A stretch of 64,000 bases of DNA from an uncultured Planctomycetia bacterium (GTDB lineage: Bacteria > Planctomycetota > Phycisphaerae > Phycisphaerales > SM1A02), in the NCBI GenBank assembly GCA_937871505.1, contig CALMPF010000057.1, positions 89,005-153,004 on the forward strand, written 5' to 3'. The stretch's first letter is position 1, and each line of letters opens with the position of its first letter. The notes beneath the pieces were generated by a model that ran no database searches, was not told the origin of the DNA, and saw only the letters and a list, made by a program, of their open reading frames with translations. Shown in pieces: positions 16,364 through 25,897 of this stretch. Position numbers and translations under genes: made by a program.

Positions 16364-19300
16364 CGGCCTCCCGCGCGATCGACCCGGTCGCGGCGGCCCG
16401 CCGAACGACGCGGATCCTGCGAAGCAGGCCGCGCCGAGCGGACGGAGACGTGCGGGCGGCTCGGCGCGCGGGCGAGCGCTCTCCGGAGTTCGCTGCGCCT
16501 CGGCGAACGACCCCGCCGCTCGCGGTCGGCAGCGCCGCGTCGGCGGCCGATCAGCCTCGAGCAGCTCCGTCGCCAGCCCGCCGCGACGAGTCGCCGGTCG
16601 CGGCAGTCGACGCCTCGCACTTGACTCCGCCGCGATTGACTCCGCCGCAATTGACTCCGCCGCAGCTGGTTCCGCCGCCACCGTTTCCGCCGCAACCCCA
16701 CCCGCCGCGCCTGGTCCCGCCTCGGCTGGTTCCATCACCACCGGCTCCACCGCAACTGATGCCCCAGCAACTGGTTCCCCCGCCCGTGTCTCCGCACCGC
16801 TCCGATCGTCGCTTCACCCGCCCCGCACGCGCCGTCCTTTGCGGAGTCCTCCGCGCGGCGGTCACCGGCGCATCCGCTGCGTTCCGCGCCCTCTCCGCGC
16901 GAGCGGCCCTCGCCGCCGGCGCGAGCCTGCTCTTCCCCGCGGTCGCGGCGGGTGCAGGCGCTCCGGTGGGCTACTACAGGCAACCTGCGATCCACGGCGA
17001 CACGATCGTCTTTGTCGCCGAGGGCGATCTCTGGCGCGTCGGAATCGACGGCGGCAGCGCGACGCGGCTCACTTCGCATCAGGGCGACGAGACGCACCCG
17101 CGCATCAGCCCTGACGGTTCCCTGCTCGCCTTCATCGCGACGTACGAGGGGCCGAGCGAGCTCTATGTGATGCCGGTCGCGGGCGGCCTTCCGCGGCGGC
17201 TGACCTTCGACGGCGGCGCCATCGCCGCCATCGGCTGGGCGGACGAGCGACGCGTGATCTGCTCGACGCGCTCGCGGTCGACGCTTCCCGATGTCCAGCT
17301 CGTTCTGGTCGATGCCCGCTCCGAGCGTCCCTCGACCGAGGTCGTGCCGCTCTCTCAGGCATCGGACGGGACGTACCTCCCGGATGGCGCCCTGGTCTTC
17401 ACGCGGCAGGCCTTTCAGGGCAGCCACGCCAAGCGGTACCAGGGAGGAACCGCTCAGCAGCTCTGGCGCTTCGATCGCGGAGCGGCGGAGGCGGTCCCGC
17501 TCACCGCCGACTTCCCGGGGACGAGCCGCCAGCCGATGCGCTGGAACGAGCGCATCGTCTTCGCCAGCGATCGCGACGGCACGATGAACCTCTGGTCGAT
17601 GCTGCCGGATGGCGGCGACCTTCGCCAGCACACCCGCCACGAGGGGTTCGATGTCCTCGGGCCCAGCATCGGGCCCAGCCTCGGGTCTGGCCTCGGGTCT
17701 GGCCTCGGGTCCGGCGGGGGCCCCGAAGGGGGTCCCACGCGGGACGCGGGCGAAGCACCGCGGGATGCTCGCGCGACCGCGCCGGGGCTCGGCTCGGGCG
17801 GCGATCGCGTCGTCTATCAGCTCGGGGCGGACGTGCGGCTGCACGAGCTTTCTTCGGGACGCGATCGCCTCATCGAGATCACCCTCACCACCGATCTCGA
17901 CCAGATGCGCGAGCAGTGGATCGAGAACCCGCTGGAGTTCCTGACCACGGCGCACCCGGCCCCGGATGGCTCCGCGGTGGTCATCACGGCGCGCGGGCGC
18001 GTCTTTGTCGCTCCAGCGAAGCAGGGGCGCCTCGTCGAGGTCTCGCGCGACAGCGACGTGCGCTACCGCGACGCGCGCTTCCTCGTCACCGTGCCGCCGG
18101 TGAAGCCGAAGGAAGGCGCGGCGGAGAGGAAGTCTCCCGGGTCCGCCGAGCCGGAGGCCGGCGCAGAAGCGGGCGCCGGTCGAACGATCCCCCCGACTCC
18201 ACAGGGTCAGCCCGCCTCCGATGCTCACGCGAGCGGTCCGGATGCCGCGGCCCCCGACGTCGATTCGGCCCCTTCGACCCTCGCGCTCCTGGCGCTCTCC
18301 GATCGCTCCGGCGAAGTTGAGTTCTGGCTGCTGCCGGCGGACGGGGTTCCCGTTCCGGGACTGGAGCCGCGGCAGCTCAGCAGCGACGGGAGGGTGCTTC
18401 GCTGGGTCGGCGTGCCCTCGCCGGATGGCAGGCTCGTCGCCCACACCGACAAGGACCAGCGGCTCTCGATCCTCGATGTCGCCACCGGCGTGAGCCGGGT
18501 CGTCGCGGAGTCGACCATCGGCGACTACGAGGAGATCGTCTGGTCGCCCGATGGCGCCTGGTTCGCCGTCGTCGCCCCGGCCTCCAACCTCTTTCGGCAG
18601 ATCTTCCTCTGCCGCGTCGCGGATGGCGCGATGGTCCCGGCGACGACCGATCGGTTCGACAGCTTCGCCCCGGCGTGGAGCCCCGATGGCGACTGGCTCT
18701 GGTTCATCTCCGATCGCAATCTCGTCACGTCGGTGCGGAGCCCCTGGGGCTCGTATCAGCCAGAGCCCTACATGGGCACGAAGAGCAGGCTCTACGGCGT
18801 CGCGCTGCGCGACGGCCTGCGCTCGCCCTTTGCGCCGATGACCGAGCTCGACGGCCGCCCTGCCGACGCGCCCTCCGAACCGCAGCGCGACCGCGAAGAG
18901 ACACCTCCCGCGCCGCCGGTCCCTCCAGCGTCTCCCGACGGCGGCGGCGCGGCTGCGCCCGCACCGGTGCGAGCGGAACCGTCCGCGGTGCCGCGGGCCA
19001 TCGCCACCGAGGGGCTCGCGAGCCGACTGATCGAGCTCCCCGTCCCGCCGGGGACGTACTCGGGGCTCATGGCCACGGAGAAGGGTCTCTTCTGGCTTTC
19101 GACCGCGCCGGTCTCGCAGGATGTCTCCCTCGTGGGCATGACGTTCGATCGGCTCGAGCAGAAGGTCGTTCCGATCCTCGAGAAGGTCAGCGCGGCGGCG
19201 CTCAGCGGCGATCGCTCGACGATCCTGGTGCGCCGCGAGCGATCGCTCCATCTGGTCCCGGCCGCCGTCGCGGCTGCCGACGCGGCCAAGACGCAGGTGA

Positions 19301-20628
19301 ACCTCGACGGCTGGAGGCTCTCGCTGGTGCCGCGGCTTCAGTGGCGGCAGATGTTTCTCGATGCGTGGCGGCTCCACCGCGACTACTTCTACGACCCCGG
19401 AATGCACGGAGTGGACTGGGCGGCGATGCGCGAGAAGTACCTGCCGCTCGTCGACCGGGTGACGACGCGCGACGAGCTCTCCGATCTCGTCGCGCAGATG
19501 GTGGGGGAGCTCTCCGCCCTGCACACCTCGGTGCGAAGCGGCGATCGGCGCCGCGGGCGCGACTCCATTCCCATCGGCTTCCTCGGCGTCGAGCTCGTGC
19601 GCGACGAGCCGCGCGGGGGCTGGACGGTCGCGCGCGCCTTCGCGCATGACCCCGACGAGCCGTCGACGGCGCCGCCGCTGAGCCGGCCGGAGTCCCGCGT
19701 GCTCCCGGGGGAGACGATCCTGCGGATCAACGGCGTCGCGACGCTCGAGGTCGACGATCCTGCGCTTCTGCTCCGGGGCACGATCGGGAAGCAGGTTCTG
19801 CTGCACGTGCGGCGCGCCGAGGGCGATCGCGCGGAGGAGCCCGACGGAGCGGGGGCGCCGGCTGCTCGACCCCCCGCCGGGGCCGCGGAGGGGGCGCTCG
19901 CGCAGCCGGATGGCCCCGGCATCCGCCGGGTGGTGACGGCGCCGATCTCCGCGGCCGAGTTCAGCGCGCTGCGCTACGGCGACTGGACGCTCGCGCGCCG
20001 GCGGATGGTCGAGGAGCGCGGCGACGGTCGGCTCGGCTACGTCCATCTGCGGGCGATGGGCACCGAGAACTGGACCGAGTGGGCGAAGGCGTTCTATCCG
20101 GTCTTCACGCGCGAGGGGCTGGTGGTCGACGTGCGGCACAACCGGGGCGGGAACATCGACTCGTGGATCCTCGGGCGGCTCATCCGCCGCGCGTGGTTCG
20201 GCTGGAGCCGTCGCATCGGGCAGCCGCCGCTCTGGAACATGCAGTACGCCTTTCGCGGCCACGTCGTCGTCCTCTGCGACGAGTGGACGGCGAGCGACGG
20301 CGAGGCGTTCGCCGAAGGCGCCAAGCGCCTCGGCATCGGCCCCGTCATCGGCACCCGGACGTGGGGCGGAGAGATCTGGCTTTCGGCGCAGAACATCCTC
20401 GTCGATCGCGGCATCGCCACGGCGGCGGAGTTCGGCGTCTTCGGCCCGGAGGGGACGTGGCTCGTCGAGGGGATCGGCGTCGAGCCGGACATCGTCGTCG
20501 ACAACCTCCCGCACGAGACCTTCATGGGACGCGACCGCCAGCTCGAGACCGCCGTCGAAGTGCTCCTGCGAAAGCTCGAGGAGTCACCGATTCCCCCCCT
20601 CAACCGTCCGCCCTTCCCGGTCAAGTGA
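16360..20628 (+). CDS. Tricorn-type protease (S41 family) with long N-terminal extension
   Basis: Up to 1422 residues. After a signal-like segment (about 175-205, ALAAGASLLFPAVAAGAGA) come a beta-propeller (VGYYRQPAIHGDTIVFVAEG and repeated SPDG motifs), a second propeller region, a core domain, a PDZ-like domain and a C-terminal S41 protease domain. Residues corresponding to the Tricorn active site are visible: His1055 in LSALHTSV, Ser1312-Asp in EWTASDGEAF and Glu1375 in GIGVEPDI. Tricorn degrades peptides made by larger proteases; a signal sequence here would place it in the periplasm. The first 135-175 residues are low-complexity and include pentapeptide repeats, so the true start may be the ATG at 16759 or GTG at 16786. 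The ATG at 16360 overlaps the nrdR stop, which favours the long form. Two disordered Gly/Ser and Ala/Pro insertions lie within the propellers. Confidence 0.88.
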   Translation: MTASRAIDPVAAARRTTRILRSRPRRADGDVRAARRAGERSPEFAAPRRTTPPLAVGSAASAADQPRAAPSPARRDESPVAAVDASHLTPPRLTPPQLTPPQLVPPPPFPPQPHPPRLVPPRLVPSPPAPPQLMPQQLVPPPVSPHRSDRRFTRPARAVLCGVLRAAVTGASAAFRALSARAALAAGASLLFPAVAAGAGAPVGYYRQPAIHGDTIVFVAEGDLWRVGIDGGSATRLTSHQGDETHPRISPDGSLLAFIATYEGPSELYVMPVAGGLPRRLTFDGGAIAAIGWADERRVICSTRSRSTLPDVQLVLVDARSERPSTEVVPLSQASDGTYLPDGALVFTRQAFQGSHAKRYQGGTAQQLWRFDRGAAEAVPLTADFPGTSRQPMRWNERIVFASDRDGTMNLWSMLPDGGDLRQHTRHEGFDVLGPSIGPSLGSGLGSGLGSGGGPEGGPTRDAGEAPRDARATAPGLGSGGDRVVYQLGADVRLHELSSGRDRLIEITLTTDLDQMREQWIENPLEFLTTAHPAPDGSAVVITARGRVFVAPAKQGRLVEVSRDSDVRYRDARFLVTVPPVKPKEGAAERKSPGSAEPEAGAEAGAGRTIPPTPQGQPASDAHASGPDAAAPDVDSAPSTLALLALSDRSGEVEFWLLPADGVPVPGLEPRQLSSDGRVLRWVGVPSPDGRLVAHTDKDQRLSILDVATGVSRVVAESTIGDYEEIVWSPDGAWFAVVAPASNLFRQIFLCRVADGAMVPATTDRFDSFAPAWSPDGDWLWFISDRNLVTSVRSPWGSYQPEPYMGTKSRLYGVALRDGLRSPFAPMTELDGRPADAPSEPQRDREETPPAPPVPPASPDGGGAAAPAPVRAEPSAVPRAIATEGLASRLIELPVPPGTYSGLMATEKGLFWLSTAPVSQDVSLVGMTFDRLEQKVVPILEKVSAAALSGDRSTILVRRERSLHLVPAAVAAADAAKTQVNLDGWRLSLVPRLQWRQMFLDAWRLHRDYFYDPGMHGVDWAAMREKYLPLVDRVTTRDELSDLVAQMVGELSALHTSVRSGDRRRGRDSIPIGFLGVELVRDEPRGGWTVARAFAHDPDEPSTAPPLSRPESRVLPGETILRINGVATLEVDDPALLLRGTIGKQVLLHVRRAEGDRAEEPDGAGAPAARPPAGAAEGALAQPDGPGIRRVVTAPISAAEFSALRYGDWTLARRRMVEERGDGRLGYVHLRAMGTENWTEWAKAFYPVFTREGLVVDVRHNRGGNIDSWILGRLIRRAWFGWSRRIGQPPLWNMQYAFRGHVVVLCDEWTASDGEAFAEGAKRLGIGPVIGTRTWGGEIWLSAQNILVDRGIATAAEFGVFGPEGTWLVEGIGVEPDIVVDNLPHETFMGRDRQLETAVEVLLRKLEESPIPPLNRPPFPVK
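16621..16785 (+). repeat. 15-bp degenerate tandem repeat (about 11 units) at Tricorn N-terminus
   Basis: Units of the form TTGACTCCGCCGCAA decay rightward into CTGGTTCCGCCGCCA-type units and encode pentapeptides L-x-P-P-x (LTPPR, LTPPQ, LVPPP, LVPPR and so on). The stretch lies upstream of the predicted signal peptide, so it is either a Pro-rich cytoplasmic extension or untranslated leader. Confidence 0.75.
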
Positions 20629-20639
20629 GCGGCCTCCCG

Positions 20640-22292
20640 ATGAGCGGATCATCGCTGAGCCGTCTGGCCCGCGAGGCCGCGCCCGGATCGCTGCGCCGGG
20701 CGCCGGCGCGGCGCTCCGCGCCGCTGGCGCGCTCTTGCGCGCTCCTCCTCAGCGCCGCCGCCTGCGCGCCCGCGCTCCCTCCCCCCGGGCCGGCCGGGCG
20801 CTCGGAGTCTCCGGGACAGGCGCTCGCCCGGCCGACGGCGCCCGCTCCGCGATTCGAGTTCCGGGAGGTCGCGCGCTTCGAGGCGTGGCGCAACGCCTCC
20901 GCCGACGCGCCTGCGGCGGCCGAGATCGTCGCGGCGAACGAGGACGGGACGCTGCTCGCGTACACCGATCCGCGCTCGCGTCGGATCGGGTTCGTCGATC
21001 TGCGCGATCCGCGGGCGCCGCTGCCGCTCGGTGCCGTCGAGGTCGCGGGGGAGCCGACGTCGGTGGCCATCCGCGGAGCCCGGGCCCTCGCGGTCGTCGA
21101 TGCCGGCCGGGACCCGGAGGCGCCCGCGGGAGCGCTGCTGGTGATCGATCTCGCGACGCGTCGCATCGAGCGGACCATCGACCTTGGCGGCCAGCCCGAC
21201 TCCATCGCGGTCGCGCCCGACGGACGCTTCGCGGCGATCGCCATCGAGAACCAGCGCGACGAGAAGCGCCCCGGTCCGCCGATGCCGCAGCTTCCCGGGG
21301 GGTTCCTCGTGATCGTCGATCTCGTCGGCGAGCCGTCGGCGTGGAGACTGCGCCGCGTCGAGCTGGCGGGGATCGCCGAGCTCTGGCCGCAGGACCCCGA
21401 GCCGGAGTTCGTCGCCATCAGTGCGCGCGGCATCGCGGCGGTGACGCTCCAGGAGAACAACCACATCGTGCTCGTCGATCTGGCGCAGGGAACCGTCGTC
21501 GGGGCGTTCTCCGCGGGGTTCGTCGACCTGGAGGGCGTCGAGGTCGACGAAGCGGGCCTGGAGCGGCGCGGCGCGCCGCGCCGGATCGGCGCTCGCCGCG
21601 CAGCGCCGCGCGAGCCGGACGGGATCGCCTGGGTCGGCGCCGAGGCGCTCGTCACCGCCAACGAGGGCGATCTGGACGGCGGCACGCGCGGCTTCACGCT
21701 CTTCGACCTCGAGGGCCGGGTGCTGCATGACTCCGGCGACGAGCTCGAGCGCCTCGCGCTGCGTCGCCGCGTCTATCCCTTCGCGCGGGCCGAGCGGCGC
21801 GGAGTCGAGCCGGAGGGCGTCGCCTTCGCGGAGTTCTCCCTGCCGTGGGGTGCCGAGCCGCTGCTCTTCGTCGCCGCCGAGCGCGGGAACTTCGTCTCGG
21901 TGCATCGGCTCCCGGCGGCCCCGCAGGTCGAGGCTGCCGAAGGCGCTTCGCGGGCGGGCCCCGCGCGCGGCGCGCCGCTCGCCCGCCCGGAGTTCCTTCA
22001 GCTCATTCCGGTCGGCCCGGCGCCCGAGGGGCTTCTCCCGATCCCGTCGCGCGGGCTGCTGGTGGTGGCGAGCGAGCTCGACGATGCGGCGGCGGGGGTG
22101 CGTTCGGCGATTGCGATCCTCGAGCTGACGGTGATCCCGGAGGAGCCCGGGGAGCGCGGTGCAGGAGGTGCGGACGAGCGCGCGGTGCCGCCGCGCGCGC
22201 AGGAGGCGAGCGCGCCCGGGACGCTGCCGGATGCGCCGGCCACTCCGACGGGGGCAGAGGGAGGCCGAGGGAGGCAGGGCGGCGCACGCTGA
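20640..22292 (+). CDS. Beta-propeller lipoprotein, choice-of-anchor I / phytase-esterase-like
   Basis: A protein of 550 residues. The N-terminus is basic, then a short hydrophobic stretch ending SAAAC (Cys42) suggests a lipoprotein, though the lipobox is not ideal. The body is a beta-propeller built from repeated strands such as LLVIDLATRRIERTIDLGGQ and QPDSIAVAPDGRFAAIAIEN. The motif DGIAWVGAEALVTANEGD is characteristic of choice-of-anchor I and esterase-like phytase propellers. The N-terminal ATG is 12 nt after the Tricorn stop, so the two are probably co-transcribed. Cell-surface or periplasmic location is inferred. Substrate unknown. An Arg/Ala/Gly-rich insertion lies near residue 310, and the tail is disordered. 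Confidence 0.72.
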   Translation: MSGSSLSRLAREAAPGSLRRAPARRSAPLARSCALLLSAAACAPALPPPGPAGRSESPGQALARPTAPAPRFEFREVARFEAWRNASADAPAAAEIVAANEDGTLLAYTDPRSRRIGFVDLRDPRAPLPLGAVEVAGEPTSVAIRGARALAVVDAGRDPEAPAGALLVIDLATRRIERTIDLGGQPDSIAVAPDGRFAAIAIENQRDEKRPGPPMPQLPGGFLVIVDLVGEPSAWRLRRVELAGIAELWPQDPEPEFVAISARGIAAVTLQENNHIVLVDLAQGTVVGAFSAGFVDLEGVEVDEAGLERRGAPRRIGARRAAPREPDGIAWVGAEALVTANEGDLDGGTRGFTLFDLEGRVLHDSGDELERLALRRRVYPFARAERRGVEPEGVAFAEFSLPWGAEPLLFVAAERGNFVSVHRLPAAPQVEAAEGASRAGPARGAPLARPEFLQLIPVGPAPEGLLPIPSRGLLVVASELDDAAAGVRSAIAILELTVIPEEPGERGAGGADERAVPPRAQEASAPGTLPDAPATPTGAEGGRGRQGGAR

Positions 22293-22403
22293 CCGACGCA
22301 TCCTGCGTCGGGACGATGCCGCGCCCGCGGTGGACAGCCGGAGGGACCCGCGGTAGCGTCGGCCGCTCCTGCGGCCGCGTCGGCGGCGCGAGACCTCGCC
22401 AGC

Positions 22404-24599
22404 ATGTCCGATCCCCCCAACAGCCCTGATGACGCGAGCCGCAGCCCCGGGCCACCCGCTGTCGGGGACGCAGGGTCCGGGCATCGAGCGGACGCCGCAT
22501 CGGACTCGGCGGACGGTTCCGGCTCGGGTTCACTCTCAGCGGCCGGATCGGGCGGCGGTTCAAGCTTGATGGCGCCCTCCGGTTCGGGCGCCGGCTCCGG
22601 TCGCGGGGCCGCGCGCCGGGCGCCGTCGATCCGCCGCATCGTCGCCATCACGATGATCGGACCGGTCGTCGCGCTGACCGTCCTCCTCGTGCTGCTCGCC
22701 GCGTACACCGGGCGGCGCGGCGCGGAGCGCGCGGCGGAGGGGAGGCTCGAGAACCTCACGCTCCGGGTTGCGGCGCAGGTCGGCCTCTTCCTCGGGCAGG
22801 CGGAGCGGCTGAGCAACTACACCGCGGCTCTCCTCGCCGATGGGGTCTTCCCGACGGAGGACGCCGCCGCGCAGCAGTCGTTCGTCGAGCAGCTCCGGGC
22901 GTTCCCCGCGGTCTCGGTGGCGATCCTCGCCGCCGCAGATGGAAGCGCCCGCGGAGCGATCCGCGATCCCGACGGCATCGTGCTCGTCGAGATCCGCGAG
23001 GGGGAGGCGATCGAGCGCAGCGTCGACGCCGGGGGGCGGATCGTGGTGGACCCGCCGCGGCGGCGCTATGCCCTCGATCCGCGGACCCGTCCGTGGTTCA
23101 TCGTCGCGCGCGAGCTCGACGAGGCTGCGCTGCGCGACCCCTCGGCGCCGAGGGCGGCATGGACGGAGCCCTACGCCTTCGTGCGCCGCGGCGTGGAGGG
23201 CTTCGATCTCGGCGTCAGCTTCGTCCGCGTCGTCAGCCGCCGCGACGGCGAGTTCGTCGGCGTGCTCTCGGTGGACGTGACCTTCGACGCGCTCGGTCGG
23301 TTCCTCCGCGACGAGGCCGAAGAGGGAGTCGTTCTCCAGGTCGCCGACCCGCTCCAGCTCGTTGCGACCTCGCGGGGCGCGGCGGTCGAATCCGACGGCA
23401 GCCAGCGCTGGCTCGATCCGGCGCTGCGCGGGGCGCTCGGGCCGGAGATCAGTTTCGAAGGCGGACCGAGCTTCGTCAGGGCCACGATCGACGGGACGCG
23501 CTTCCGCGCCGCGGTGGCGCCCCTGCGGCTCGACGCGCGGCGCGAGTGGGTCGTCGTCGCGGCGCTGCCGGAGAGCAGGATCTTCGCGGAGTCCGACCGC
23601 TCCGCGCTCTGGATGGCGGCGCTGAGCGCGGTCGCCCTCGCCTCCGCGATCGGCGGGCTCCTCTGGCTCGGCGAGCGGGTGGCTGCGCCGATCCAGGCGC
23701 TCCAGCGCCATGTCCGGGCGCTGGGCGAGGGGGAGTTCGACCGGACGCTCGACCTGCACGCCTCCGGCGAGCTGGAGGATCTCTCCCGGGATCTCAACGC
23801 GATGGGGCACGCCCTCCGCGATCGCATGCAGCTTCAGCAGTCCCTCGCCTTCGCGCGGCAGGTCCAGCAGGCGCTCCTTCCCGATCCATCGCTGGTGCGC
23901 CCGGGCCTGCGGCTCCTCGGCCACAGCGAGTTCTGCGACTCGACCGGCGGCGACTACTTCGACTTCTTCGAGCTGCCCGGGCGCGACGCGGTGCTCATCG
24001 CCGTCGGCGACGTGATGGGGCACGGCGTCGCCAGCGCTCTTCTGATGGCCACCGCCCGGGCCGCGCTGCGCTCGGAGGCCCGGCGCTCCGAGTCGCCCGG
24101 GGCGATGCTCCTTCGCGTGGGAAACACGCTCCTCGAAAGCCGCGGACATGGGCACTTCATGACGATGTTCCTGCTCGTCGTGGAGCCGTCGCGCCGGCGC
24201 GTCCGCTGGGCGAACGCGGGACATGAGCCGGGGCTCCTGATCACGCCGGAGGGCGCCGTGCCGCTGGTGCTCGGCGGGGGCGACCTGCCGCTGGGAATCG
24301 ACGCGGGCGTCGTCTATCTCGAGTCGGTCATGGAGGACGTTCCGGCGGGCAGCCTGCTCTATCTCGGCACCGATGGCGTGACCGAGACCGCGCGCGGCGA
24401 TGCGGCGCGGAGCGGCGAGGGACCGGGAGAGATCTTCGGATCGATCCGCGTCAACGCGTTCCTGCGCGACCGGGCGGGCGAAGCGCTCGAGGAGATCCGC
24501 GACGGACTGCTGGCGCGCCTCGCGGAGCACCGCGGCGGCTCCACGCTGCGCGATGACCTGACCTTCGTCCTCGGGAGGATCGGGCAGCAGCCCGAGTGA
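22404..24599 (+). CDS. Membrane-bound sensor with PP2C (SpoIIE/RsbU) phosphatase output
   Basis: A protein of 731 residues. The first 70 residues are Gly/Ser-rich and low-complexity. TM1 is near 75-97, followed by an extracellular double-Cache-like sensor domain (about 100-400; includes LDPRTRPWF, typical of Cache_1). TM2 is near 402-425, then a HAMP domain (IQALQRHVRALGEGEFDRTL) and a C-terminal PP2C-type Ser phosphatase (about 490-731) with the metal-binding motifs GGDYFDFFE and VGDVMGHGVASAL, and YLGTDGVTE. Such proteins dephosphorylate anti-sigma-factor antagonists in partner-switching stress responses. No STAS or anti-sigma kinase gene is adjacent, so the target is elsewhere. Confidence 0.9.
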   Translation: MSDPPNSPDDASRSPGPPAVGDAGSGHRADAASDSADGSGSGSLSAAGSGGGSSLMAPSGSGAGSGRGAARRAPSIRRIVAITMIGPVVALTVLLVLLAAYTGRRGAERAAEGRLENLTLRVAAQVGLFLGQAERLSNYTAALLADGVFPTEDAAAQQSFVEQLRAFPAVSVAILAAADGSARGAIRDPDGIVLVEIREGEAIERSVDAGGRIVVDPPRRRYALDPRTRPWFIVARELDEAALRDPSAPRAAWTEPYAFVRRGVEGFDLGVSFVRVVSRRDGEFVGVLSVDVTFDALGRFLRDEAEEGVVLQVADPLQLVATSRGAAVESDGSQRWLDPALRGALGPEISFEGGPSFVRATIDGTRFRAAVAPLRLDARREWVVVAALPESRIFAESDRSALWMAALSAVALASAIGGLLWLGERVAAPIQALQRHVRALGEGEFDRTLDLHASGELEDLSRDLNAMGHALRDRMQLQQSLAFARQVQQALLPDPSLVRPGLRLLGHSEFCDSTGGDYFDFFELPGRDAVLIAVGDVMGHGVASALLMATARAALRSEARRSESPGAMLLRVGNTLLESRGHGHFMTMFLLVVEPSRRRVRWANAGHEPGLLITPEGAVPLVLGGGDLPLGIDAGVVYLESVMEDVPAGSLLYLGTDGVTETARGDAARSGEGPGEIFGSIRVNAFLRDRAGEALEEIRDGLLARLAEHRGGSTLRDDLTFVLGRIGQQPE

Positions 24600-24759
24600 C
24601 CTTCGCCGCGCGCTGCGTGCCTCGCCGCCGCCTCGGCAAGCCGCATGGGAGCGCCGTCCGGCGGACCTCGACGTCCCTCCCGCCCTCGACGGCGGAGCCT
24701 GCGGCTCCCGCGGGCGCAGTTCGGCCGCAGGAGCGAACGCGACGCGGTACCCTCCCGCC

Positions 24760-25893
24760 ATGCGAGCCGTCGTCACCGGACAGATCGGGATGGACAAGAA
24801 GGCGTACCTCCGCGCGGTCGGCGACCGCGCGGGAGAGCGGGGGGGGCGGATCGAGCTCTTCAACGTCGGCGACATCATGTACGGCGAGGCCCCCGACGTG
24901 CGCCCGGGACGGATCCTCGACCTGCCGCTTTCGCGCCTCAGCTCGCTCCGCCGCGCCGCGTTCAAGGACATCATCGCCGCGACGCTTCCGGTCGAGGAGC
25001 ATCCGAACGTGATCGTGAACACCCACGCGACGTTCCGCTGGCGGCACGGGCTCTTCAGCGCCTTCGACTTCGACCAGATGAGCCGTCTCCGTCCCGACAT
25101 GTTCATCTGCCTCGTCGACAACGTCGAGGTCGTGCACCACCGCCTGCACGCGGAGCACATCATCGACGCGACGCTCAAGGACTGCATGGTCTGGCGCGAG
25201 GAGGAGATCCTCGCCACCGAGCTCCTCGCCCAGGCGATGGGCTGCCACAACCGCTTCTACATCCTCAGCCGCGGGCGGCAGAGCGACACGGTCGAGACCT
25301 GCGTGCGGCTGGTGACCCGGCCCGAGATGCGCAAGGTCTACCCGAGCTTTCCGATGAGCCACGTCGTCGACATGCCGGAGGTGCTCGCCGAGATCGACCA
25401 CTTCCGCGCCGAGCTGGCTCGGCACTTCATCGCGTTCGATCCCGCGGACGTCGACGAGAAGCTGCTGCTCGACCGGGCCCTCGAAGCTGCGCGGGAGGGA
25501 CGCGACTGGATCGAGGCGGCGCCGCACTCCTTCGGCGGCCGGGCGGGGAGCGATCCGCTGCGCGTCTCCGTCCGCGAGGTGCTCGACATCGCCGGGGACA
25601 TCGACGGGCAGATCTACATGCGCGACTTCAAGCTGATCGACCAGTCGGACATGATCTGCTCGCTGATCCCCGAGCTTCCCAACGGGACCCCGGGGCTCTC
25701 CAGCGGAGTCGAGCGCGAGCTCCAGCATGCGTTCGAGCACACCAAGGAGGTCTACGTCATCTGGAAGCCGAAGAAGAACCCGTCGCCCTTCATCACGGAG
25801 ACGGCGACGAGGATCTTCGGGTCGGTCGACGACGCGCTGACCTACTTCGACGAGCGCGGCATGATCCCGATGATGAACCTCTTCGGGCACTGA
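24760..25893 (+). CDS. Degenerate P-loop kinase-like / deoxyribosyltransferase-like protein
   Basis: A protein of 377 residues. The N-terminus MRAVVTGQIGMDKKAYLRAV has the strand-loop-helix layout of an adenylate-kinase-type P-loop, but the consensus G-x-x-x-x-GK-[ST] is replaced by GQIGMDKKA. Further kinase-like elements follow (NVIVNTHATFRWRHG; PDMFICLVDNVEVVHHRL, like the CORE and LID region). The C-terminal 110 residues (from about 265: DIDGQIYMRDFKLIDQSDMI, then GVERELQHAFEHTKEVYVIW) resemble nucleoside 2-deoxyribosyltransferase-like folds, with a conserved acidic/polar pattern. The ATG at 24760 follows directly on a GC-rich spacer. The stop is 4 nt before truA, so the two are in one operon. 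A nucleotide-related role is suggested by both halves; catalysis is uncertain. Confidence 0.65.
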   Translation: MRAVVTGQIGMDKKAYLRAVGDRAGERGGRIELFNVGDIMYGEAPDVRPGRILDLPLSRLSSLRRAAFKDIIAATLPVEEHPNVIVNTHATFRWRHGLFSAFDFDQMSRLRPDMFICLVDNVEVVHHRLHAEHIIDATLKDCMVWREEEILATELLAQAMGCHNRFYILSRGRQSDTVETCVRLVTRPEMRKVYPSFPMSHVVDMPEVLAEIDHFRAELARHFIAFDPADVDEKLLLDRALEAAREGRDWIEAAPHSFGGRAGSDPLRVSVREVLDIAGDIDGQIYMRDFKLIDQSDMICSLIPELPNGTPGLSSGVERELQHAFEHTKEVYVIWKPKKNPSPFITETATRIFGSVDDALTYFDERGMIPMMNLFGH

Positions 25894-25897
25894 CCCG

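Noticed and set aside
16735..20514. A 1259-codon open frame antisense to the Tricorn gene
   Set aside because: It is the GC-rich mirror frame of a real gene. The translation is Arg/Asp/Ala-rich with no domain, while the + strand has clear Tricorn motifs.
22560..25250. An 896-codon open frame antisense to the PP2C and P-loop genes
   Set aside because: Same reason: it spans two real genes and the gap between them and carries no recognisable domain.
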